The notes under the pieces: generated by a model
What the model saw: the letters and a program-made list of their open reading frames with translations, nothing else
Database searches by the model: none
What the model was told of the DNA's origin: nothing
Position numbers and translations under genes: made by a program
Source: RBG-16-68-21 sp035286665
GTDB taxonomy: Bacteria; Actinomycetota; Acidimicrobiia; Spongiisociales; UBA11373
NCBI GenBank assembly: GCA_035286665.1
Contig: DATECY010000172.1
Coordinates: 1 to 13,577 of the forward strand
Direction of reading: 5' to 3'
Length of the DNA stretch: 13,577 nt
Part shown: positions 4,960 through 13,081 of the stretch, in pieces
Position numbering within the stretch: position 1 is the stretch's first letter
Layout of the letters: the number at the start of each line of letters is the position of its first letter

Positions 4960-6228
4960 ATGTTCGGCACCCCGCTGTCCGAGTCGGATCCCCAGGTCGA
5001 GGCACTGATCAACCGCGACGTGGCGCGTCAGCGCGACAACGTCCAGCTGATCGCCTCGGAGAACTTCGTGTCGCGGGCCGTGATGCAGGCCTCCGGTTCG
5101 GTGCTCACCAACAAGTACTCCGAGGGTTACCCCGGCAAGCGGTACTACGAGGGCTGTGAGATCGTCGACGAGGTCGAGGCCCTGGCGATCGACCGGGCCA
5201 AGGCGCTGTTCGGTGCCGAGCACGCCAACGTCCAGCCGCACAGCGGCGCCCAGGCGAACATGGGCGTCTACTACGGACTGCTCGAGCCGGGGGACAAGAT
5301 CCTCGGGATGCGCCTCGACCAGGGCGGGCACCTCACCCACGGCTCCCCGGTCAACTTCTCCGGGATCCTCTACGACTTCGCCGCATACGGCGTCGACCCC
5401 GACACCGAAGTGGTCGACATGGGCGAGGTGGCCGAGGTCGCTCGCAGGGAGCGGCCCAAGATGATCGTGGCCGGGTACTCGGCCTACTCCCGCTTCCTCG
5501 ATTGGGCGGCCTTCCGTGCCATCGCCGACGAGGTCGGTGCCCTGCTCATGGTCGACGCCGCCCACATCATCGGCCTCATTGCCGGAGGCGCCCATCCCAA
5601 CCCGGTGCCCCACGCCCACGTCGTCACCGCCACCACCCACAAGGCCCTGCGCGGCCCGCGCGGCGGGATGATCCTCAGCACCGCCGAGCACGCCGCCGCC
5701 ATCGACAAGGGGGTGTTCCCCAACGCCCAGGGCGGTCCGCTCAACAACCACATCGCGGCAAAGGCGGTCTGTTACGGGGAGGCGGCCACCCCGGAGTACC
5801 AGGCGTACGCCCGTCAGATCGTCGCCAACGCCGCGGCGATGGCCGCGGCGGTCGCCGGCGAAGGCGTTCGGGTCGTATCCGGCGGCACCGACAACCACCT
5901 CTTCATGGTCGACCTCCGCTCGGTCTCGGACGACCTCACCGGCAAGGACGCCGCCCGGCTCATGACGAAGGTGGGGATCACGCTCAACTTCAACACGATC
6001 CCCTTCGACCCCCGGCCGCCGTACCGGGCATCGGGCCTGAGGATCGGGCTCCCCGCCGTCACCACGTCCGGAATGAAGGAAGCAGAGGTGGCCGAGGTGG
6101 GTCGCCTGCTCGCCGCCGCCCTCCAGGGGCGGGACGACCAGGCGGTCCTCGACCGGGTGCGGGGGCGAATCCACGAGCTGGCGGCGGCGTTTCCCGCCTA
6201 CCCGCCCGACTTCCCGGGGCACGTGTGA
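4960..6228 (+). CDS. glyA: Serine hydroxymethyltransferase
   Basis: 422 residues, the normal bacterial length. This cytosolic PLP enzyme interconverts serine and glycine while loading a one-carbon unit on tetrahydrofolate. Visible landmarks: NVQLIASENFVS (27-38), TNKYSEGYPGKRYYEG (50-65), the PLP-stacking GGHLTHG (122-128), LMVDAAHI with Asp199 for the pyridine nitrogen, and TTHKALRGPRGG with the Schiff-base Lys228. The usual DMAHxAGL box is here DAAHIIGL, a mild variant. ATG 4960 has an excellent Shine-Dalgarno (GAGGAGG, 4948-4954, spacing 5). A TACCCT box upstream suggests its own promoter. The 76-nt gap downstream holds the likely atp promoter, so glyA and atp are probably separate transcription units with some read-through. 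Confidence 0.96.
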   Translation: MFGTPLSESDPQVEALINRDVARQRDNVQLIASENFVSRAVMQASGSVLTNKYSEGYPGKRYYEGCEIVDEVEALAIDRAKALFGAEHANVQPHSGAQANMGVYYGLLEPGDKILGMRLDQGGHLTHGSPVNFSGILYDFAAYGVDPDTEVVDMGEVAEVARRERPKMIVAGYSAYSRFLDWAAFRAIADEVGALLMVDAAHIIGLIAGGAHPNPVPHAHVVTATTHKALRGPRGGMILSTAEHAAAIDKGVFPNAQGGPLNNHIAAKAVCYGEAATPEYQAYARQIVANAAAMAAAVAGEGVRVVSGGTDNHLFMVDLRSVSDDLTGKDAARLMTKVGITLNFNTIPFDPRPPYRASGLRIGLPAVTTSGMKEAEVAEVGRLLAAALQGRDDQAVLDRVRGRIHELAAAFPAYPPDFPGHV

Positions 6229-6234
6229 CCTCCG

Positions 6235-6264
6235 TTTGCGCCGCCGCACCCCCTCGGATACATT
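6235..6264 (+). promoter_or_regulatory. Candidate atp operon promoter
   Basis: TTTGCG (6235-6240), an 18-nt spacer, then TACATT (6259-6264). The -10 fits TANNNT; the -35 is a weak match to TTGACA. It is the only promoter-like pair in the 76-nt gap between glyA and the first atp gene. The CRP-like palindrome begins on the last two bases of the -10. Confidence 0.45.
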
Positions 6265-6280
6265 GTGAAAGGAATCACAA
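6263..6280 (+). promoter_or_regulatory. CRP/FNR-family operator-like palindrome
   Basis: TTGTGA (6263-6268), six bases, TCACAA (6275-6280). The core TGTGA-N6-TCACA is exactly the half-site and spacing bound by CRP-family regulators, including the mycobacterial cAMP receptor. It overlaps the -10 and the expected transcription start, so a bound protein would most simply repress. The site is palindromic; its role is inferred. Confidence 0.45.
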
Positions 6281-6304
6281 GCACGCCCTGAGGGGGTCCC
6301 TGCG

Positions 6305-6523
6305 GTGAGCGGCTCCGTCCACCGCCAGGTCAGCGAGCAGGCGGCCGCGGTCGGCGACTCGTCGGCCTTCTTCGGGTCGATCATGGCGGGACTCCTGCTC
6401 GGGGCGCTCGCCGACAAAGGGCTGGGCACCTACCCGCTGTTGGTGGTGATCGGGATCATCGCCGGGTCGGTGGTGGGCTTCTGGAGGATGTGGCAGATTG
6501 CGACCCGAGACGATGCTTCCTGA
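6305..6523 (+). CDS. atpZ: AtpZ/AtpI-like small membrane protein of the atp operon
   Basis: 72 residues from GTG 6305, with AGGGGG at 6291-6296 (spacing 8). Two membrane helices are visible, about 20-38 (SAFFGSIMAGLLLGALAD) and 43-60 (YPLLVVIGIIAGSVVGF), joined by a short turn, then a WRMWQI amphipathic end. This is the pattern of the small AtpZ-type proteins (Pfam ATPase_gene1) coded ahead of atpI in many bacteria. They are thought to help assemble the ATP synthase, possibly together with AtpI, and have been linked to divalent-cation transport. They are not part of the finished enzyme. It is the first gene after the promoter and CRP-like site. Its end overlaps atpI by 11 nt. Confidence 0.65.
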   Translation: MSGSVHRQVSEQAAAVGDSSAFFGSIMAGLLLGALADKGLGTYPLLVVIGIIAGSVVGFWRMWQIATRDDAS

Positions 6524-6914
6524 CATCGAGGCCATCCTCGCCCGTCACCTCGTTCGCCGCGCCGCGATCGTCGGTCCGCTCGTGGTGCTCGTCGGATGGG
6601 CGCTGCGCGGTGACGCCGGTGCCGTCGCTGCAGCCATCGGTGTCGCGGTCGTGGTCGGGAACTTCCTCGTGTCGGGCCTCGTGCTCTCGGCGGCGGCGCG
6701 CATCTCGCTGACCCTCTATCATGCCGCCGCGCTGTTCGGCTTCTTGCTGCGCCTCGTGCTGATCACGGTGGTGATGCTGGTGGTGGCGCGGTTGTTCGAC
6801 ATCGATCGCCTGGCGTTCGGCGTCTCCGTGATCGTGAGCTATTTGGTCTTGTTGACACTCGAAGCGGCTGCGGTCGCCCGGGGACGAGAAAGGGAGTTGG
6901 AGTGGACGTCCTGA
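6513..6914 (+). CDS. atpI: ATP synthase protein I
   Basis: 133 residues from ATG 6513. Four hydrophobic segments and the stretch AARISLTLYHAAALFGFLLR are typical of actinobacterial AtpI, an assembly factor that helps form or stabilise the c-ring. Two starts are possible. ATG 6513 has almost no Shine-Dalgarno. TTG 6498 is in frame, lies 10 nt after GGAGG (6483-6487) and would add five residues. The upstream overlap suggests re-initiation, which could serve either. The 3' end overlaps atpB by 13 nt. AtpI is weakly conserved in sequence, so the name rests on position, size and topology as much as on residues. Confidence 0.8.
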   Translation: MLPDIEAILARHLVRRAAIVGPLVVLVGWALRGDAGAVAAAIGVAVVVGNFLVSGLVLSAAARISLTLYHAAALFGFLLRLVLITVVMLVVARLFDIDRLAFGVSVIVSYLVLLTLEAAAVARGRERELEWTS

Positions 6915-7720
6915 TCCTGGCTGCCGAGGCGTGCGACACCGCCAAGGAGATCATCTGCAAGCCGGGCAACGTCGTCGAGTTGTTCGAGCACAAGGAAGCG
7001 CTCTTCTCGATCGGCCCCTTCGATTTCACCCGCACGGTGTTCCTCACCTTCCTGGCGATGGTCATCGTGCTCATTGCGCTCTTCGTCGCCTTCCGCAAGC
7101 CCAGGGTCGTGCCCACCAAGTTCGGCGTGATCATGGAGTCCATCGTGTCGTTCGTGAGGGACGACGTCGCCAAGGGCACCATCGGGCCCGAGGGCAGCAG
7201 GTACGCCCCCTACCTGCTCTCGATCTTCCTCTTCATCCTGGTCGGCAACCTCTTCGAATTGACCCCGTTCATCAACTTCCCGCTCACCTCGCGGATGGCG
7301 ATCCCCGGAATGCTGTCGTTGTTCACCTACCTGATCTTCGTCGGCGTCGGCTTCTCCAAGAACGGGATGTCCTACCTGTGGGGAATCATCTGGCCGAAGA
7401 GCGTCCCGATCGGTCTCCGCTGGCTCGTCGGGCTCATCGAGTTCGTGTCCTACTTCTTCCTCAGGCCGCTCACGCTCGCCGTGCGACTCTTCGCCAACCT
7501 GGTGGCCGGTCACCTCATGCTGACCCTGCTGCTCGGGTCGGGTTGGCTCTTCTTCGCCAGCGTCGGGGACATCGGGCCGAGGGCGGTGATCGGGCTGCCC
7601 TGGTTCGCGTTCGGGTTGGCCATTTTCGTGTTCGAGTTCGTCGTCGCAGTGCTGCAGGCCTACATCTTCACGCTGTTGTCGGCGGTGTACATCCAGACAT
7701 CGGTGCATCCGGAGCACTGA
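6902..7720 (+). CDS. atpB: F1Fo ATP synthase subunit a
   Basis: 272 residues from GTG 6902, preceded by GGGAG (6892-6896, spacing 5). Subunit a forms the two proton half-channels beside the c-ring. The essential Arg is R195 in TLAVRLFANLVAGHLML, equivalent to E. coli R210. Q252 in LQAYIFTLLSAVYI is the second conserved polar residue. Where E. coli has E219 and H245, this protein has H204 and E245, a swapped pair seen in other lineages. Five or six membrane helices can be picked out, the clearest at about 46-64, 103-120, 136-150 and the long C-terminal pair 178-213 and 233-266. The start overlaps atpI by 13 nt, which indicates coupled translation. atpE follows after 16 nt. Confidence 0.96.
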   Translation: MDVLILAAEACDTAKEIICKPGNVVELFEHKEALFSIGPFDFTRTVFLTFLAMVIVLIALFVAFRKPRVVPTKFGVIMESIVSFVRDDVAKGTIGPEGSRYAPYLLSIFLFILVGNLFELTPFINFPLTSRMAIPGMLSLFTYLIFVGVGFSKNGMSYLWGIIWPKSVPIGLRWLVGLIEFVSYFFLRPLTLAVRLFANLVAGHLMLTLLLGSGWLFFASVGDIGPRAVIGLPWFAFGLAIFVFEFVVAVLQAYIFTLLSAVYIQTSVHPEH

Positions 7721-7736
7721 GGAGGGAAACGAGGAA

Positions 7737-7949
7737 ATGATCGAACTCAAGGGAGCCATCGCTCTCATCGGCTACGGACTCGCCGCGATCGGCCCCGGCA
7801 TCGGGATCGGCATCGTGGTGGGCAACGCCATCCAGGCGATGGCCCGTCAGCCGGAGGCGGCCGCCGTAGCCCGAACGACGATGTTCCTGGGGATCGCCTT
7901 CACCGAGGCGCTCGCCCTGATCGGCTTCGTCCTGTTCTTCATCGCCTGA
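7737..7949 (+). CDS. atpE: F1Fo ATP synthase subunit c
   Basis: 70 residues forming a two-helix hairpin; many copies make the rotor ring. Helix 1 carries the Gly repeat GPGIGIGIVVGN (19-30), the cytoplasmic loop is ARQPE (36-40), and helix 2 holds the ion-carrying Glu57 in AFTEALALIGFVLFF. Sodium-type rings need a Gln in helix 1 and Ser/Thr after the Glu; here they are Ile24 and Ala58, so the ring should be proton-coupled. ATG 7737 has GGAGGG (7721-7726, spacing 10) and a second purine run, GAGG, right before it. Strong ribosome binding fits the need for many copies. The TGA stop leads directly into the atpF Shine-Dalgarno. Confidence 0.97.
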   Translation: MIELKGAIALIGYGLAAIGPGIGIGIVVGNAIQAMARQPEAAAVARTTMFLGIAFTEALALIGFVLFFIA

Positions 7950-7965
7950 GGAGGGTGCGAACGTG

Positions 7966-8538
7966 ATGCAACTATTCGCGCCGATACGCCTCCTCGGCCA
8001 GGCGGCTGAGGAGAGCACGACGACGACGCAGCCGGAGGGAATCAAGCTGTTGCTCCCGCCGACGTCGGAATTGATCGCGGGCTTCATCGCCTTTGCGATC
8101 ATCTTCTTCGTCGTGTGGAAGTGGGTGCTTCCCAAGGTGAACGAGACCCTGGAGGCCCGTCAACACGCCATCACCGGTCAGTTGACCGCGGCCGAGAACA
8201 CCAAGCGCGAGGCGGAGAGCCTGCTCGCCGACTACAAGGCGCAGCTCGCCAAGGCCCGTGACGACGCCAACCGCATCGTCGAGGAGGCCCGCAAGACCGG
8301 CGAGAGCCTGCGCAGCGACATCGTCGGCAAGGCGCACACCGACGCCGAGGCAATCGGTCGCCGGGCGCGGGAGGACGCCGTCGCCGAACGGGTCCGGGCG
8401 GCCACTGCCATCCGCAACGAGGTGGCGACGCTGTCGCTCGACCTCGCCCAGAAGGTCGTGTCCGGGTCCGTCGACACCAAGGCGCAGAAGGCGCTCGTCG
8501 ACCGCTACATCGCAGAGTTGGAGACGCTCAAGGCATGA
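7966..8538 (+). CDS. atpF: F1Fo ATP synthase subunit b
   Basis: 190 residues. Subunit b is the peripheral stalk that holds F1 still against the rotor. A polar N-terminal tail of about 34 residues, including STTTTQPEG, precedes a single membrane helix at about 35-52 (ELIAGFIAFAIIFFVVWKWV). A long charged, Ala-rich helix for dimer and delta contacts runs to the end. The tail is longer than in E. coli, as often in actinobacteria. The start is ambiguous: GTG 7963 and ATG 7966 are adjacent, both served by GGAGGG (7950-7955); I prefer ATG. b and delta are separate genes here, unlike the fused b-delta of mycobacteria, and there is only one b gene. The stop overlaps the atpH start (ATGA). Confidence 0.95.
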   Translation: MQLFAPIRLLGQAAEESTTTTQPEGIKLLLPPTSELIAGFIAFAIIFFVVWKWVLPKVNETLEARQHAITGQLTAAENTKREAESLLADYKAQLAKARDDANRIVEEARKTGESLRSDIVGKAHTDAEAIGRRAREDAVAERVRAATAIRNEVATLSLDLAQKVVSGSVDTKAQKALVDRYIAELETLKA

Positions 8539-9077
8539 GTGGCACCGACGACCGCATCGACGGCTACGCGGCGGCGATCCTCGAGTTCGCCAAGGCGGAG
8601 GGCGAACTCGATCGCATCGGCGACGAGCTTTTCCGGATCGCCCGCGCCTTCGAGTCGTCGGACGAGCTGCGCAGCGCCCTCACCGACCCCCGGCTCCCGC
8701 TGGATCGAAAGAAGTCGATCATCGACGACCTGCTCGGCGCCAAGTCGTCGCCGCTGGCGGTGAGCCTGGTCAACTTCGTGGTCGGGGTCGGCCGGGCCGG
8801 CGAGCTGTCCGCCATCGCCGACCGTCTGGCCGAGCGAGCCGCTTTGGCGCGATCCCGGGTGATCGCCGAGGTCCGCACCGCGGTCGAATTGGACGCCGCG
8901 ACCATCGCCCGCCTGACGGCGTCGCTGAGCCGGGCGACCGGCAAGGACGTCGAGGTGAAGACCGTGGTCGATCCGACGGTCATCGGCGGTGTCGTCGCCC
9001 GGGTGGGAGACGTCGTCATCGACGGCTCAGTGAGCCATCGCCTGCAAGAACTTCGAGAGACCCTGATCGGGCGCTGA
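8535..9077 (+). CDS. atpH: F1Fo ATP synthase subunit delta (OSCP)
   Basis: 180 residues, the standard length. Delta caps the F1 head and joins it to subunit b. An N-terminal six-helix domain (about 5-105) is followed by the C-terminal domain with the signature VDPTVIGGVVARVGDVVIDG (145-164) and SHRLQELRETL. The start overlaps the atpF stop by 4 nt (ATGA) and has no strong Shine-Dalgarno of its own, so it probably depends on ribosomes finishing atpF, which would match the levels of the two stalk proteins. Ten nt separate it from atpA. Confidence 0.95.
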   Translation: MSGTDDRIDGYAAAILEFAKAEGELDRIGDELFRIARAFESSDELRSALTDPRLPLDRKKSIIDDLLGAKSSPLAVSLVNFVVGVGRAGELSAIADRLAERAALARSRVIAEVRTAVELDAATIARLTASLSRATGKDVEVKTVVDPTVIGGVVARVGDVVIDGSVSHRLQELRETLIGR

Positions 9078-9087
9078 GGAGACATTC

Positions 9088-10602
<1,515 letters not shown>

Positions 10603-10605
10603 TCG

Positions 10606-11490
10606 ATGGCCAGCGCCGAGCTCCGCCTCATCCAGCGACGCGTCAAGAGCGTTCAGTCGACCATGAAGATCACTCGATCGTTCGAGCTGATCGCCGCGTC
10701 GCGAATCGTCAAGGCACAGCAGCGGGTGACGGCCTCCCAGCCCTACACCCAGAAGATGGCCGAGGTGGTGCGCAACGTCGCCGTCGCCTCGGGCGGGGCG
10801 CGCCACTCGTTGCTCGACGCCCGTCCGGTCCTCTGCGCGGGTGTGTTGGCGGTCAGCTCCGACCGCGGTCTGGCCGGTGCATACAACTCCAATGTCCTGC
10901 GCCTCGCCGAGGCGCGGCTCATCGAATACAAGAGAGCCGGCACCGACACGCGGGTGTACGTGGTCGGCAAGAAAGCACAGTCGTACTTCCGCTACCGGGG
11001 CTACCCGATCGAGAAGGCCTTCCTCGGGGTGACCGACACCCCCGGATACGGCGACGCCAGGGCGATCGCCAACATCCTCATGAACGACTATGCCGAGGGC
11101 TCCATCGACACGGTCGAGGTGTTCAGCACCCGCTACTTCTCCGCCCTCACCCAGACGGCGATGGCGTGGGCGTTGCTCCCCATCGAGGCGCCGGCGTCGC
11201 AGCCGGGTACCGAGCCGTCTGGACCCATCGGCTACGCCTACGAGCCATCCGCCGAGGAGATCCTGGGCAGGTTGCTCCCGCGCTACGTCGAGGCGAGCAC
11301 CTTCGGGGTGCTCCTCGATGCCTCGGCGTCCGAACACGCCGCCCGTCGGCGGGCGATGAAGGCGGCCACCGAGAACGCCGAGGAACTGGTCCGGTTGCTC
11401 AGCCGTCAGGCCAACCAGGCACGGCAGGCCGAGATCACCACCGAGATTTCCGAGATCGTAGGGGGCGCCGAGGCGCTCACCCGGGGCTAA
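10606..11490 (+). CDS. atpG: F1Fo ATP synthase subunit gamma
   Basis: 294 residues. Gamma is the central rotor shaft. The N-terminal helix (LRLIQRRVKSVQSTMKITRS, then FELIAASRIVKAQQRV) and the C-terminal helix (LLSRQANQARQAEITTEISE, then IVGGAEAL) form the coiled coil that turns inside the head. The globular part carries SSDRGLAGAYNSNV. A polar insertion around 198-216 (ASQPGTEPSGPIGYAYEP) occurs where actinobacterial gammas often vary. ATG 10606 has GGGAG at 10594-10598 (spacing 7) inside the end of atpA. atpD starts 17 nt downstream. An open frame from 11166 through this gene into atpD in another phase is an artefact. Confidence 0.96.
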   Translation: MASAELRLIQRRVKSVQSTMKITRSFELIAASRIVKAQQRVTASQPYTQKMAEVVRNVAVASGGARHSLLDARPVLCAGVLAVSSDRGLAGAYNSNVLRLAEARLIEYKRAGTDTRVYVVGKKAQSYFRYRGYPIEKAFLGVTDTPGYGDARAIANILMNDYAEGSIDTVEVFSTRYFSALTQTAMAWALLPIEAPASQPGTEPSGPIGYAYEPSAEEILGRLLPRYVEASTFGVLLDASASEHAARRRAMKAATENAEELVRLLSRQANQARQAEITTEISEIVGGAEALTRG

Positions 11491-11507
11491 ACCGAGAGCG
11501 AGGCATT

Positions 11508-12929
11508 GTGAACGACAAACTGAGCACCGGCCGCATCGTCAGGGTCGCCGGCCCGATCGTCGACGTGGAGTTTCCACCCGACGCCCTCCCCGAGATCCAC
11601 TTCGCCGTCGAGTTCGAGGTCGCCGTCGAGGGCACGACCCAGACGGTGGTCGCCGAAGTCGCCCAGCACATCGGTGAAGGCCGCGTCCGCGCCATCGCCA
11701 TGAAGCCGACCGACGGCCTGGTGCGCGGCGCCACGGTGCGCAACACCGGGGCGCCGATCTCGGTGCCGGTGGGCCCGGAGACGCTCGGCCACATCTTCAA
11801 CGTGCTCGGCGAGGTGCTCGACGTCGACCCGTCGACGGTGGAGTTCTCCACTCGCTGGCCGATCCATCGGCCGGCGCCGCTCTTCAAGGACGTCGAGTCC
11901 CAGCGGGAGATGTTCGAGACGGGCATCAAGGTGATCGACCTCCTCGAGCCGTACGTCCAGGGTGGCAAGATCGGCATGTTCGGCGGCGCCGGTGTCGGCA
12001 AGACCGTCGTCATCCAGGAGATGATCCACCGGGTGGCCACCGAGCACGGCGGCGTGTCGGTGTTCGCCGGGGTGGGGGAGCGGACTCGTGAAGGCAACGA
12101 CCTGTTCGGAGAGATGAAGCACTCGGGGGTCATCGACAAGGCGGCACTCGTCTTCGGCCAGATGGACGAGCCGCCGGGCGTGCGTCTGCGCGTCGGCCTG
12201 TCGGCACTCACCATGGCCGAGTACTTCCGCGACGAGATGGGCCAGGACGTGCTCCTGTTCATCGACAACATCTTCCGTTTCACCCAGGCGGGCTCCGAGG
12301 TGTCGACGCTGCTCGGGCGCATGCCCTCGGCGGTGGGGTACCAGCCGACCCTTGCCGACGAGATGGGCGCGCTCCAGGAGCGGATCACCTCGGTCAAGGG
12401 CCACGCCATCACCTCGCTGCAGGCGATCTACGTGCCCGCCGACGACCTCACCGATCCGGCGCCGGCGACGACCTTTTCCCACCTCGATGCCACGACGGTG
12501 CTCTCCCGGAAGATCTCCGAGCTGGGCATCTACCCGGCAGTCGACCCGCTGGGCTCGACCTCGCGAATCCTCGACCCGCTCGTCGTCGGCGACGAGCACT
12601 ACGACACGGCCCGCCAGGTGCAGCAGATCCTGCAGCGCTACAACGACCTGCAGGACATCATCGCCATCCTCGGCATCGACGAGTTGGGCGACGCCGACAA
12701 GCAGGTGGTGGGCCGGGCCCGTCGCATCCAGCGATTCCTGTCCCAGCCGCTCTACGTCGCCGAGCAGTTCACCGGCCTTCCCGGCAAGACGGTGCCGCTC
12801 GAAGACACGATCCGCTCGTTCCGCATGATCGTCGACGGTGAGGTCGATCACATCCCCGAGCAGGCCTTCTACAACCAGGGCGGCATCGACGAGGTCCTGG
12901 CGACGGCAAAGGAAATGGCGAGCGCATGA
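11508..12929 (+). CDS. atpD: F1Fo ATP synthase subunit beta (catalytic)
   Basis: 473 residues from GTG 11508 (MNDKLSTGRIVRVAGPIVDV). Beta makes ATP. Landmarks: Walker A GGAGVGKT (159-166), GERTREGND (190-198) with the catalytic Glu191, Walker B LLFIDNIFRFT (249-259) with Asp253, and the ATP synthase alpha/beta signature PAVDPLGSTS (343-352). The lever that touches gamma and epsilon, usually DELSEED, reads DELGDAD (391-397), with two of the acidic/polar positions changed. The GTG start has a modest Shine-Dalgarno (GCGAGG) 17 nt after atpG. The frame is open far upstream inside atpG, but the conserved N-terminus fixes the start here. The 152 nt after the stop are structured repeats, not a gene. 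Confidence 0.97.
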   Translation: MNDKLSTGRIVRVAGPIVDVEFPPDALPEIHFAVEFEVAVEGTTQTVVAEVAQHIGEGRVRAIAMKPTDGLVRGATVRNTGAPISVPVGPETLGHIFNVLGEVLDVDPSTVEFSTRWPIHRPAPLFKDVESQREMFETGIKVIDLLEPYVQGGKIGMFGGAGVGKTVVIQEMIHRVATEHGGVSVFAGVGERTREGNDLFGEMKHSGVIDKAALVFGQMDEPPGVRLRVGLSALTMAEYFRDEMGQDVLLFIDNIFRFTQAGSEVSTLLGRMPSAVGYQPTLADEMGALQERITSVKGHAITSLQAIYVPADDLTDPAPATTFSHLDATTVLSRKISELGIYPAVDPLGSTSRILDPLVVGDEHYDTARQVQQILQRYNDLQDIIAILGIDELGDADKQVVGRARRIQRFLSQPLYVAEQFTGLPGKTVPLEDTIRSFRMIVDGEVDHIPEQAFYNQGGIDEVLATAKEMASA

Positions 12930-12939
12930 GCCATGTGCT

Positions 12940-12958
12940 CTCCCCCCTCAGGGGGGAG
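12940..12958 (+). terminator. 8-bp GC hairpin after atpD
   Basis: CTCCCCCC (12940-12947), loop TCA, GGGGGGAG (12951-12958). The stem is perfect, 10 nt after the atpD stop, with no T-run. It could reduce read-through into atpC or mark a processing site. It may equally be the first module of the intergenic repeat element. Confidence 0.4.
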
Positions 12959-12959
12959 T

Positions 12960-12978
12960 CCCCGAGCGAAGCGAGGGG
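12960..12978 (+). repeat. Second hairpin with tandem G-A mismatches
   Basis: CCCC (12960-12963) pairs with GGGG (12975-12978). Inside, G-A and A-G form a tandem mismatch, then GC/GC closes a GAA loop. Tandem sheared G-A pairs are stable in RNA. With the previous hairpin this makes a compact two-stem unit of a kind that recurs between genes in many GC-rich genomes. Confidence 0.5.
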
Positions 12979-13027
12979 GTGCAGCGTGCAGCGTGCAGCG
13001 TGCAGTGTGCAGTGTGCCGCGTGCAGG
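12979..13027 (+). repeat. Heptamer tandem array (GTGCAGY), 7 units
   Basis: Exactly 49 nt: three GTGCAGC units, two GTGCAGT, one GTGCCGC and one GTGCAGG. The neighbouring identical variants suggest growth by local duplication. The 7-nt period rules out a conserved reading frame. Confidence 0.95.
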
Positions 13028-13030
13028 TGG

Positions 13031-13058
13031 ACTGCTTGCTGCATGCTGCCTGCTGCAG
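13031..13058 (+). repeat. Opposed heptamer array (GCTGCNT-like), 4 units
   Basis: Units ACTGCTT, GCTGCAT, GCTGCCT and GCTGCAG. The reverse complement of GCTGCAT is ATGCAGC, one base from GTGCAGC, so this array faces the one at 12979-13027 and can pair with it. The layout matches the two arrays between prmC and tsaC, although the units differ. Confidence 0.9.
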
Positions 13059-13061
13059 GCC

Positions 13062-13078
13062 GGCGACCGGAGGTCGCC
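13062..13078 (+). promoter_or_regulatory. atpC: Hairpin that encloses the atpC ribosome-binding site
   Basis: GGCGACC (13062-13068), loop GGA, GGTCGCC (13072-13078), a perfect 7-bp stem. The Shine-Dalgarno GGAGGT (13069-13074, spacing 7 to ATG 13082) occupies the loop and the first half of the right arm. If the stem forms, the site is partly hidden. Confidence 0.55.
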
Positions 13079-13081
13079 TAG

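Noticed and set aside
4933..6429. 498-codon minus-strand open frame opposite glyA
   Set aside because: Same artefact: no motif, no credible start, antisense to a firmly identified gene.
11166..12929. Extended frame suggesting an atpG-atpD fusion or a long N-terminal extension of beta
   Set aside because: The first 114 codons lie out of phase over atpG and are Arg-rich nonsense. Beta homology starts at GTG 11508, which has its own ribosome-binding site.
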